Shown piece after piece: positions 7,057-13,744 of a stretch of DNA of 23,467 bases. The notes beneath the pieces were generated by a model that had not been told where the DNA came from, did not search any database, and saw nothing but the letters and a program-made list of their open reading frames with translations. Within the stretch, counting starts at the first letter, position 1. Each line of letters opens with the position of its first letter. Source of the stretch: JANNSW01 sp031431235 (GTDB lineage: Bacteria > Pseudomonadota > Alphaproteobacteria > Rhizobiales > Hyphomicrobiaceae); contig JANPDA010000317.1 of NCBI GenBank assembly GCA_031431235.1, positions 1 through 23,467 on the forward strand, in the 5' to 3' direction. The translations under genes and the position numbers were made by a program.

Positions 7057-10000
7057 ATGAGCGACCGCAGGCCGAGCCTCGACGACAAGTTCGATCTGAA
7101 ACAGGATCGGATTCTGCTGAACGGCTCGCAGGCGGCGGTCCGGTTGATGCTGATGCAGCGCGAGCGCGACCGGCGCGCGGGCCTCGACACCGCCGGCTAC
7201 GTGACCGGCTATCGCGGCTCGCCCATCGCTGGCCTCGAAGGTCAGTTCAAGCGCGCCGAGCGCTTCACCCGCAAGGCGGGCATTCTGTTCCAGACCGGCC
7301 TCAACGAGGACCTGGCAGCGACGGCGCTGTGGGGCACGCAACAGGCCCAGCTGAAGGGCGAAGGCAAGCACGATGGCGTGTTCGGCATGTGGTATGGCAA
7401 GGGCCCCGGTGTCGATCGCACGGGCGACGCCTTTCGCCATGCCAACCATGCGGGAACGGCCAAGCACGGCGGCGTCATCGCCTTGATGGGCGACGACCAC
7501 ACCTGCGAATCCTCCACGACCGCCCACCAGAGCGAATGGTCGCTGATCGACTACATGATCCCGGTGCTCAACCCGGCTGGCGTCCAGGAGATCCTCGACT
7601 TCGGCATCCACGGCTTTGCACTGTCGCGGTATGCGGGCGTCTGGGTCGGCATCAAGTGCGTGAAGGACAATTTCGAATCGACCTCCGTCGCCGACGGCCG
7701 GCTCGATCGGGTCGAGATCATCCACCCCGACGACTTCGCAATGCCGGCAGGCGGGCTCAACATCCGCATGAACGACCACCCGCTCGCGCGCGAGGCCCGG
7801 CTGCACGACTTCAAGCGTGACGCCGCAGTCGCCTATTCCCGCGCCAACGCCCTCGACAAGGTGATCTTCAAGGGCGGCAGCAAGCCGCGCCTGGGGATCG
7901 TGACCACGGGCAAGAGCTACCTCGATACCCGCCAGGCGCTCGATGAGCTCGGCATCGGCGAGGCCCGCGCCGCCCTGCTCGGGCTCTCGCTCTACAAGGT
8001 CGCTATGGTGTGGCCGTTCGAGCCCAAGCGCTTCCTCGACTTCGCCCGCGACCTCGACCTGCTGATGGTCGTGGAGGAGAAGCGGATGATCATCGAGGTC
8101 GAGGCCAAGGAGGAGCTCTATCCCCTTGCCAGGCGGCCGGTGATCGTGGGCAAACGCGACGAGAAGGGAGACTGGTTGTTCCCAGCCAAGGGCGCGCTCG
8201 AGCCGACCAGCATCGCGGTTGCGATCGGGGAGCGGTTGCTGGCCTTCGTCGACGACAGCGCGCTGAAGGAGCGTCTCGCCAGGCTGAAAGCCGTGCTCGC
8301 CGCCCGCTCGAAAGAGGCAGAGATCGCCATCCGCACGCCCTATTTCTGCGCAGGCTGCCCGCACAACTCCTCGACCGTCGTGCCCGAAGGCTCGCTCGCC
8401 TATGCCGGCATCGGCTGCCACTACATGGCGCAGTGGATGGACCGGCGGACGGAAGGGTTCACCCAGATGGGGGGCGAGGGCGCCAACTGGATCGGCGAGG
8501 CCCCGTTCTCGAAGCGCTCGCACGTGTTCCAGAACCTGGGCGATGGCACCTACATCCACTCGGGCTCGCTCGCGGTGCGCGCCGCGATCGCGTCCGGCGT
8601 CAACATCACCTACAAGATCCTCTACAACGACGCCGTCGCCATGACCGGCGGGCAGGCGCTCGATGGCGGCAAGACGGTACCGCAGATGGCGCGCGAGATG
8701 GCCGCGGAAGGCGCCAAGCGCGTCGCGATCGTCACCGACGAGCCGGACAAATACCCGAGCGACGCCGGCTTCCCGCCGTTCACGACCGTCCAGCACCGCG
8801 ACGAGCTGGATGCCGTCCAGCGCGAGCTGCGCGAGATCGAGGGCGTGACGGTCCTCATCTACGACCAGACCTGCGCGGCGGAGAAACGCCGACGGCGCAA
8901 GCGGGGGGCATTCCCGGATCCGGATCGTCGGGTCTTCATCAACACCGAGGTCTGCGAAGGCTGCGGCGACTGCGGCGTGCAGTCCAATTGCGTGGCGATC
9001 GTGCCGGTCGAGACCGAGCTTGGTCGCAAGCGCGCGATCGACCAGTCCGCCTGCAACAAGGATTTCTCGTGTCTCAAAGGCTTCTGCCCGAGCTTCGTGA
9101 CGGTCGAGGGTGGCAGGCTGCGCAAGCCGAAAGCCGCTGCTGCGGGCGATGGGTTCGACGCCAAGCTCGCGGCACTGCCGGAGCCGGGCCAGCCGAGCCT
9201 CGCCGAGCCCTACACGCTGCTCATCACCGGCATCGGCGGCACCGGCGTCGTCACCGTCTCGGCCGTGCTGGGCGAAGCCGCCTACCTCGAAGGCAAGGGG
9301 TTCGGTGGCATCGACATGACCGGCCTCGCCCAGAAGGGTGGCGCAGTCGCCTGCCATACGCGCATCGCCAGCCACCCCGACCAGATCCATGCCATCCGCA
9401 CCGCGCTCGGGCAGGCCGACCTGGTGATCGGCTGCGATCTGGTCGTCACGGCTTCGCGCAAGGTGCTCGAGACCATGAGCCCCGGGCGGACGCGGGCGAT
9501 CGTGAACACGTACGAGGTGCTGACTGGCGAGTTCACGCGCAACACGGAATTCTCGCTGCCGGGCATCCGCTTGCGGCGCGCGATCGAGGAGGCGACTGGC
9601 AAGGGTCATGCCCATTTCCTCGATGCCCACGAGATTGCCGTCACGCTTTTCGGCGACTCGATCGCGGCCAACATGTATCTGCTGGGCTTTGCCTGCCAGC
9701 TCGGCCTGGTGCCGATCGGCACCGAGGCGATCGAGCAGGCGCTGGAGCTGAACGGCCAGCAGATCGCCATGAATACCCGCGCCTTCCGCACCGGGCGCCT
9801 GGCTGCTCATGATCCGGAGGCGGTCGCGGCGTTGTTGCCCAAACAAATCGCGCAGGTCCCCGTCGTCCAGACGCTCGATCAGCTGATCGCGCGCCGCCGC
9901 GAGCTGTTGACCGCCTACCAGGATGCCGGTTGGGCGAGCCGTTATGGCGAGACGATCGAGCGGGTGCGCGCGGCCGAAGCCGCCAAGGCTCCCGGGAAGT

Positions 10001-10539
10001 CCGGCCTCGCCGAGGCCGCCGCCAGAAGCCTCCACAAGCTGATGAGCGCCAAGGACGAGTACGAGGTCGCCAGGCTTTACACGTCGGGCACGTTCGAGCG
10101 GTCCGTCGCGCAGCAGTTCGAAGGCGACTACACGCTCGAGTTCCATCTCGCTCCGCCCCTGCTCGGCCGCAAGGACCCCGTGACCGGCCGGCCCCGCAAG
10201 TCCCAGTTCGGCCCCTGGATGATGGCTGCGTTCCGCGGGCTCGCCGGACTGAAGCGCTTGCGCGGCACCGCGCTCGACCCATTCGGCCTGACCGCCGAGC
10301 GACGCGGCGAGCGCCAGGCGATCACCGACTTCGAGGCAGAGCTTGCCGAGATCATCGAGAGGCTCGAGCCGCGAACCCATGCCATCGCAGTCGAGCTCGC
10401 CAGCCTGCCACAGAGCGTGCGCGGCTTCGGGCATGTGAAAGCGGGCAATGCGCAGAAGGCCCGCGCCCGCCGACTGGAGTTGATGGACAGGTTGCGTGCA
10501 CCGGCATCGCGAGCGGGCGAGCGGATTGCCGCGGAGTGA
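7057..10539 (+). CDS. Indolepyruvate:ferredoxin oxidoreductase, fused subunits
   Basis: A 1160-residue thiamine-diphosphate, iron-sulfur enzyme that oxidatively decarboxylates 2-oxo acids from aromatic amino acids to acyl-CoA, reducing ferredoxin. Domains in order: pyrimidine-binding domain (about 20-230, GYRGSPIAGLEGQ); TPP-binding domain with Cys431, Cys434, Cys454 and GDGTYIHSG from 495; a ferredoxin-like insert with Cys633/636/639/645 and Cys666/672/677; then the gamma-type domain starting GIGGTG (725-730). The alpha, beta and gamma parts are on one chain, as in many proteobacteria. All expected cysteines are present, so it should be active. No ferredoxin gene is adjacent. The ribosome binding site is weak. 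It ends two bases before a tRNA-like locus on the opposite strand. Confidence 0.95.
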   Translation: MSDRRPSLDDKFDLKQDRILLNGSQAAVRLMLMQRERDRRAGLDTAGYVTGYRGSPIAGLEGQFKRAERFTRKAGILFQTGLNEDLAATALWGTQQAQLKGEGKHDGVFGMWYGKGPGVDRTGDAFRHANHAGTAKHGGVIALMGDDHTCESSTTAHQSEWSLIDYMIPVLNPAGVQEILDFGIHGFALSRYAGVWVGIKCVKDNFESTSVADGRLDRVEIIHPDDFAMPAGGLNIRMNDHPLAREARLHDFKRDAAVAYSRANALDKVIFKGGSKPRLGIVTTGKSYLDTRQALDELGIGEARAALLGLSLYKVAMVWPFEPKRFLDFARDLDLLMVVEEKRMIIEVEAKEELYPLARRPVIVGKRDEKGDWLFPAKGALEPTSIAVAIGERLLAFVDDSALKERLARLKAVLAARSKEAEIAIRTPYFCAGCPHNSSTVVPEGSLAYAGIGCHYMAQWMDRRTEGFTQMGGEGANWIGEAPFSKRSHVFQNLGDGTYIHSGSLAVRAAIASGVNITYKILYNDAVAMTGGQALDGGKTVPQMAREMAAEGAKRVAIVTDEPDKYPSDAGFPPFTTVQHRDELDAVQRELREIEGVTVLIYDQTCAAEKRRRRKRGAFPDPDRRVFINTEVCEGCGDCGVQSNCVAIVPVETELGRKRAIDQSACNKDFSCLKGFCPSFVTVEGGRLRKPKAAAAGDGFDAKLAALPEPGQPSLAEPYTLLITGIGGTGVVTVSAVLGEAAYLEGKGFGGIDMTGLAQKGGAVACHTRIASHPDQIHAIRTALGQADLVIGCDLVVTASRKVLETMSPGRTRAIVNTYEVLTGEFTRNTEFSLPGIRLRRAIEEATGKGHAHFLDAHEIAVTLFGDSIAANMYLLGFACQLGLVPIGTEAIEQALELNGQQIAMNTRAFRTGRLAAHDPEAVAALLPKQIAQVPVVQTLDQLIARRRELLTAYQDAGWASRYGETIERVRAAEAAKAPGKSGLAEAAARSLHKLMSAKDEYEVARLYTSGTFERSVAQQFEGDYTLEFHLAPPLLGRKDPVTGRPRKSQFGPWMMAAFRGLAGLKRLRGTALDPFGLTAERRGERQAITDFEAELAEIIERLEPRTHAIAVELASLPQSVRGFGHVKAGNAQKARARRLELMDRLRAPASRAGERIAAE

Positions 10540-10541
10540 GA

Positions 10542-10631
10542 TGGTGGGCTCCCGAGGAATCGAACCTCACGGCAACCATCCTCCGGTTTCAGAGCCGTCC
10601 GTGTTACAGCCGGATGGAGGAGAGGGAGCCC
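10542..10631 (-). tRNA. Class-II-sized tRNA-like locus, identity unassigned
   Basis: The minus strand gives a 90-base element ending in an encoded CCA. The acceptor stem GGGCTCC/GGAGCCC is perfect and can extend to an eighth pair (C8-G79). The T arm is TGAGG-TTCGATT-CCTCG, with four strong pairs and a terminal U.G. The middle does not fold as an ordinary tRNA: no 7-base loop with T33 sits on a 5-base stem. The best local options are CGG-CTCTGAAA-CCG (three pairs, 8-base loop) and TCCGG-CTGTAAC-ACGGA (four pairs and a G.A mismatch, GTA in the anticodon position). ACGGC...GCCGT could form a long extra arm. It may be a degenerate tRNA gene or a non-canonical tRNA. Confidence 0.5.
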
Positions 10632-10638
10632 AATGATC

Positions 10639-10728
10639 TGGCGGATGCGGCAGGAGTCGAACCTGCAAGGCCTCGCGGCACGCACGGTTTTCGGGACCGG
10701 CCCCCTCGCCAATGGGGTTTGCGCATCC
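10639..10728 (-). tRNA. tRNA-Ser(CGA)-like gene with C33
   Basis: A 90-base class II gene with encoded CCA and discriminator G73. The acceptor is GGATGCG/CGCATCC (seven pairs), the T arm GCAGG-TTCGACT-CCTGC (five pairs), and the D arm CCCC-ATTGGCGA-GGGG with the G18G19 pair. A long variable region contains GCC-GCGA-GGC. The anticodon arm CCGGT-CCCGAAA-ACCGT pairs over four bases and places CGA at 34-36, which reads serine UCG. Two features are odd: position 33 is C instead of the near-universal T, and four bases (CAAA) link the acceptor and D stems instead of two. Function as a serine tRNA is plausible but uncertain. Confidence 0.65.
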
Positions 10729-10740
10729 ATGCTCGTCGAA

Positions 10741-10816
10741 TGGCGATCCCGGCAGGGCTCGAACCTGCAACCTCCGCGTTCGAAGCGCGGTGCTCTTCCA
10801 GTTGAGCTACGGGACC
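10741..10816 (-). tRNA. tRNA-Arg(TCG)
   Basis: A canonical 76-base gene with encoded CCA. Stems are GGTCCCG/CGGGATC (one G.U pair), GCTC/GAGC, CCGCG/CGCGG and GCAGG/CCTGC. The anticodon loop CTTCGAA gives anticodon TCG, and the D loop AACTGGAA carries the A20 that marks arginine tRNAs. It starts two bases after the CCA end of tRNA-Phe. Confidence 0.93.
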
Positions 10817-10818
10817 TC

Positions 10819-10894
10819 TGGTGCCAAGGGATGGGATCGAACCACCGACGCACGCGCCTTCAACGCGTCGCTCTACCGGCTGAGCTACCTTGGC
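10819..10894 (-). tRNA. tRNA-Phe(GAA)
   Basis: A 76-base gene with encoded CCA and A73. Stems are GCCAAGG/CCTTGGC, GCTC/GAGC, ACGCG/CGCGT and GGTGG/CCATC (one G.U pair). The loop TTGAAGG places GAA at 34-36. U20 in the D loop fits phenylalanine identity. Positions 37 and 38 are G G instead of the usual A A, which is atypical for Phe. It is the first gene of the minus-strand array, and I see no clear promoter upstream of it. Confidence 0.85.
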
Positions 10895-10977
10895 AAGTGT
10901 GGATCTGTCAGGATGACGCGCACGGCGGCCAGCAAAGCCTGCGCGCGACGGCAATCAGCGCGAGCTGAGCCGTGAGC

Positions 10978-10992
10978 GGCGATAATATCGCC
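10978..10992. repeat. Short perfect palindrome
   Basis: GGCGATA and TATCGCC flank a single central A. Seven-base perfect arms are unusual by chance and would suit a dimeric DNA-binding protein. No other copy was noticed in the window. Confidence 0.35.
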
Positions 10993-11137
10993 GACTAAAT
11001 CGGGAGCGGAGATTGGCAAATATTTTTCTCATAGCATCGCCAAAGACCATATTCGCGCGCCAAGGTCAAGAATTTTCGGTAGTGTCTCTGTTTGAAATTT
11101 GTTGCCAGTTTACAAAGCGTTCACGACGTTCAGGTAG

Positions 11138-11172
11138 TTGATTGCCCTTTGGGTTATCAGTATGTGATAACC
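11138..11172 (+). promoter_or_regulatory. Promoter and palindromic operator of the TumE/TumA operon
   Basis: GGTTATCA (11152-11159) and TGATAACC (11165-11172) form a perfect 8-base inverted repeat with a 5-base centre. A -35-like TTGATT (11138-11143) is 17 bases from a -10-like TATGTG (11161-11166) that lies inside the repeat, so a bound dimer would block polymerase. The start of transcription would fall near 11173-11174, at the GTG of the first gene. Autorepression by the helix-turn-helix antitoxin is the likely purpose; this is inferred. Confidence 0.6.
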
Positions 11173-11173
11173 T

Positions 11174-11551
11174 GTGAATAGCGACTCGGACAACCGCAGC
11201 CTCGAAACCCTCTTGGACCTGAATGGGTTCACCGCTGAGGTCGGCGGTGGATTCTGGGTTTCCATGAAGGTCACGCGGGTGACTCCAGACGAGGGCCGGC
11301 CGAACGGAATTCAGTACGGACTAACGTTGCACAGGCCCGGCGGACATCGAGTTATGGGTTATGACAATGCGCACCCCCCGAGGGTCGCTAGCGGGCCAGC
11401 GCGTCGATCGCGCCAGCGGGCATTGTGCGGGTTCGACCACCGCCATCGCGGAGACCGTGTCGAATCCTACAGGTACGTGTCACCGTTACAGCTTCTCGAG
11501 GATTTCTGGGCTGACGTTGAAACGATCCTCGCTGAGGAGGGCATCGCATGA
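11174..11551 (+). CDS. TumE-type toxin (DUF6516 family)
   Basis: A 125-residue protein whose pattern fits TumE-family toxins: LETLLDLNGFTAEVGGGFWVSMKVTRV near the start, then GIQYGLTLHRPGGHRVMGYDNAHPP, a basic stretch with CGFDHRHRGDRV, and PLQLLEDFWADVETIL at the end. The biochemical target of the family is not settled as far as I know. The start is GTG with no ribosome binding site, directly after the palindromic operator, so translation may be leaderless. An in-frame later start is not excluded. The antitoxin gene overlaps its stop codon by four bases. It lies in an AT-richer patch between a tRNA array and a transposase remnant, suggesting acquisition by transfer. Confidence 0.8.
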   Translation: MNSDSDNRSLETLLDLNGFTAEVGGGFWVSMKVTRVTPDEGRPNGIQYGLTLHRPGGHRVMGYDNAHPPRVASGPARRSRQRALCGFDHRHRGDRVESYRYVSPLQLLEDFWADVETILAEEGIA

Positions 11552-11925
11552 GGAATGAACGGACACTGCACATCGGAATCGCGCCGCGCGAATTCGTCAA
11601 ACGCATCACGTTAGAGATTGCGAGAGGCAGGAAGGTTGCCCCAAATATGCCGAAGCTTTGGGTTTCATCCCTTCAATCGCTGGCAAAAATACTCTCGGAC
11701 GAAAACATGTTATTGCTCGAAATTATCAGGAACTCTAAACCAAAATCGATAACTGAGCTGGCGGAGTTGTCAGGAAGAGAAAAATCTAATCTGTCTAGAA
11801 CACTGAGAACGATGGAGGGGCTAGGATTGATCGAGCTGAGAGAGATCAACAAAAAGAAGGCTCCCTTCGTTGCCTTTGACAAGCTTGAGTTCGAATTCGA
11901 CCTACAGCGGCCTAGGGCTGCCTAG
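11548..11925 (+). CDS. TumA-type helix-turn-helix antitoxin
   Basis: A 125-residue predicted regulator and partner of the TumE-type toxin. The N-terminus, with TLHIGIAPREFVKRITLEIARG and then PKLWVSSLQSLAKILSDEN, is typical of antitoxins of this pair. A winged helix-turn-helix follows at about 66-98, with LAELSGREKSNLSRTLRTME as the recognition region. The ATG overlaps the toxin stop (ATGA), and GAGGAGG lies seven bases upstream, so expression is coupled but with a much stronger ribosome binding site than the toxin has. That fits antitoxin excess. The gene is noticeably AT-rich for this window (many AAA and AAT codons). It probably binds the palindrome at 11152-11172. Confidence 0.82.
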   Translation: MRNERTLHIGIAPREFVKRITLEIARGRKVAPNMPKLWVSSLQSLAKILSDENMLLLEIIRNSKPKSITELAELSGREKSNLSRTLRTMEGLGLIELREINKKKAPFVAFDKLEFEFDLQRPRAA

Positions 11926-11936
11926 ATGATGCCTTC

Positions 11937-12330
11937 TTATAGGTCTTGGGGCGTGACGCGGAGCGTCTTGTGAATGCGGAGCCAATTGTACCAGACGGCA
12001 TAGATCGCAACCATGTGGGCATGGTTCTCGAACTTCTTCGAGAAGTCGTCGGTGAGGCGCGTGAATCGGCGCATCTGCATGCGCATGGTGAGGTTCTGAC
12101 GCTCGGTGTTGCTGGCCGAAATGTGCCTGGGATCGGGCTTGCCCTCGATGATCATCGTCTCGCACCAGATGCACTCGGCAGGGCTGTAACACCCCTTCGC
12201 GCGCTCGGACGCGGTGCCGTAAATCTTCTGTAGCATGGCATAGTCGATATCGGCGCCGAACGCGCACTCGACCGGCTCGAGGTAGGGCTTGTGGCCATCC
12301 GACGTAAGCTGTACCCGGTTCGCCAGCAGC
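11937..12330 (-). pseudogene. IS1-like transposase, C-terminal remnant
   Basis: About 130 codons of the C-terminal half of a transposase of the IS1-like type common in Rhizobiales. The recognisable segment begins LANRVQLTSDGHKPYLEPVE and runs through YSPAECIWCET, NTERQNLTMRMQMRRFTRLTDDFSKK and ends LRIHKTLRVTPQDL. The Asp of TSDG and the Glu of TERQN would be two of the DDE residues. The N-terminal part with the first Asp is missing; the frame continues upstream, but that sequence is the antisense of the Nudix gene. I saw no intact terminal inverted repeats. It is therefore inactive and marks past mobile-element activity. Confidence 0.85.
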
Positions 12331-12401
12331 GCGACGCACGGGCGCGCCGGACTTTGCCGGTTGCTGACGGCCATGCCGGTCATATGGCATAGGATCGCTC
12401 G

Positions 12402-12827
12402 ATGACCCAGCCCGTGACACCGCTCCTGACCGTCGACTGCGTCGCCTTCGATGCGAAAGGCCGCGTGCTGCTGATTCGCCGCAAGCATTCCCCGTTTGCC
12501 GGCTGCTACGCGCTGCCGGGCGGCTTCGTCGATCTCGACGAGACAGTCGAGGCGGCCTGCAGGCGCGAGCTGCTGGAGGAGACCGGGCTTGCCGCCGCCA
12601 GGATGAGGCTGATCGGGGTCTATTCCGAGCCAGGCCGCGACCCGCGCGGGCCGACCGTCAGCTTGGCCTACCTCGCCGAGGTCGAGGGCCAACCCATGGC
12701 CGGCGATGATGCTGCCGCTGCCGAGTGGGTCGCCGATTGGGAGCGGCAAGAGCTGGCCTTCGATCACCGGCAGATCCTCGAGGCCGCGAGCAAACGCTGG
12801 CGCCGCCGCGCCGCGAAGCGGAAGTGA
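12402..12827 (+). CDS. Nudix hydrolase
   Basis: A 141-residue protein with a complete Nudix box, G41-x5-E47-x7-R55-E-L-L-E-E-T-G-L63, which binds metal and hydrolyses a nucleoside diphosphate linked to another group. The N-terminal LLTVDCVAFDAKGRVLLIRRKHSPFAGCYALPGG and the later YLAEVEGQP and EWVADWE segments resemble the ADP-ribose-pyrophosphatase branch. The exact substrate is not predictable. The C-terminus is a basic tail (KRWRRRAAKRK). It starts about 70 bases from the transposase remnant, so its upstream region may have been disturbed. It converges on the methyltransferase gene with a 17-base gap. Confidence 0.92.
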   Translation: MTQPVTPLLTVDCVAFDAKGRVLLIRRKHSPFAGCYALPGGFVDLDETVEAACRRELLEETGLAAARMRLIGVYSEPGRDPRGPTVSLAYLAEVEGQPMAGDDAAAAEWVADWERQELAFDHRQILEAASKRWRRRAAKRK

Positions 12828-12844
12828 GCGCGGCGGAGCAAGCA

Positions 12845-13591
12845 TCACCCCGCGATCACGATGATCTCAGGCGCCGTCGCGGCGAATGGGCTGCGGTCCC
12901 AGTAGCCGTACCAGGTGACGTCGGTAAGTCCTGCCTCGGCGAGCAGCTGCGCCAGCCGCGCCTTGCTCATGAACCGCAAGGTGTGCGGGACGGCTACGAC
13001 CTCGCCGTCGGGAAAGCGGAACCGCGTCTGGAAGGTGACGAGCTCGCCTTCGGCCTGCAGGATGTCGAAGCTGGCCTCGACCGGCCCCTCTCCCGGCACC
13101 TCGATGGTCTCGCGCGACCTCTCCGGTATCCAGTCCTCCCACTCGCGCACCAGCGGATTGCGGGTCTCGAAGGCGAGCCGCCCACCCGGCGCCAGATGCC
13201 GGCGCAGATTGGCGAGCGCCGCGCGCACGTCGGCGTCCACGAGCAGCACCTGGAACGCGTGCCCCATCATCACGATCAGATCGAAGCGCTGCGTCAGCGC
13301 CAGGCCCGCCGCGCCCGCCTCGACCCATGCGACCTGCTCGCCGCCCGTCCGGCGGCGCGCAATGTCGAGCATGCCGGGCGAAGGGTCGGCGCCAGTCACG
13401 CGATGACCGCGCCGCGCAAGGTCGACCGCGAGCCGCCCGGTGCCGCAGCCGATGTCGAGCACGGCGAGCGGTAGGGTGCCCGCCAGCTCCAGATAGAACC
13501 GGTGGTCCTCGCCCGGCGGATTGAGCGGATCATAGACAGCGGCGAGACGCGCCTCGCTGTAGGCGGCACAAGGGTTGCGGGTCTGGGTCAT
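12845..13591 (-). CDS. Class I SAM-dependent methyltransferase
   Basis: A 248-residue cytosolic methyltransferase. Motif I is VLDIGCGTG (44-52), followed by VTGADPSPGML (65-75) with the acidic residue for the SAM ribose. FDLIVMMGHAFQVL (around 103-116) is the post-III strand seen in methyltransferase-25-type proteins, and LAPGGRLAFETRNP follows. The second half, with PHTLRFMSKARLAQLLAEAGL, resembles the substrate-domain tail of small-molecule or ubiquinone-like methyltransferases. No specific substrate can be named. The gene stands alone on the minus strand with a weak ribosome binding site. Confidence 0.87.
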   Translation of the reverse strand: MTQTRNPCAAYSEARLAAVYDPLNPPGEDHRFYLELAGTLPLAVLDIGCGTGRLAVDLARRGHRVTGADPSPGMLDIARRRTGGEQVAWVEAGAAGLALTQRFDLIVMMGHAFQVLLVDADVRAALANLRRHLAPGGRLAFETRNPLVREWEDWIPERSRETIEVPGEGPVEASFDILQAEGELVTFQTRFRFPDGEVVAVPHTLRFMSKARLAQLLAEAGLTDVTWYGYWDRSPFAATAPEIIVIAG

Positions 13592-13744
13592 GGACCGGTC
13601 TGTACCGAATCCGGCCGATCAATTCCAATTCCGCATTTGTTCCTCGGTCCCGGCTCTCGAGCGGGCGCAAATCGGCGGCCGATCGAGCCTTCTGATGGCC
13701 CGCCTTCGGCCGGGAAAGCGGAAGCTGATCAGCCGGGCCTGGCG

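Larger units (their letters stand above)
10895..11173. other. AT-richer intergenic stretch, no gene
   Basis: I see no convincing gene here. Base composition drops visibly in AT around 11010-11110 compared with the flanking genes. It holds a short perfect palindrome at 10978-10992 and, at its right end, the promoter and operator of the toxin-antitoxin operon. Confidence 0.6.

Noticed and set aside
7045..10434. A 1129-codon open frame on the minus strand opposite the oxidoreductase gene
   Set aside because: The translation is Asp/Arg/Leu/Gly-rich without any domain. Long antisense frames are common in high-GC coding DNA, and the plus strand encodes a complete, motif-rich enzyme.
10542..10631. 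Selenocysteine tRNA
   Set aside because: No TCA anticodon in a CTTCAAA-type loop and no extended D stem, although the 8-pair acceptor and class II size invited the idea.
10542..10631. Gln(CTG) tRNA, from the CTCTGAA string
   Set aside because: The flanking bases do not form a stem around that 7-base loop, and the size and acceptor sequence do not fit a glutamine tRNA.
10819..11173. Integration site of an element in tRNA-Phe
   Set aside because: The AT-rich patch lies at the 5' end of this tRNA gene; integrative elements normally use the 3' end, and I saw no duplicated tRNA end or integrase.
13699..13714. GC-rich hairpin downstream of the glycosyltransferase gene as a terminator
   Set aside because: The stem has a mismatch and no T-tract follows on the minus strand, so it is not distinguishable from background GC-rich pairing.
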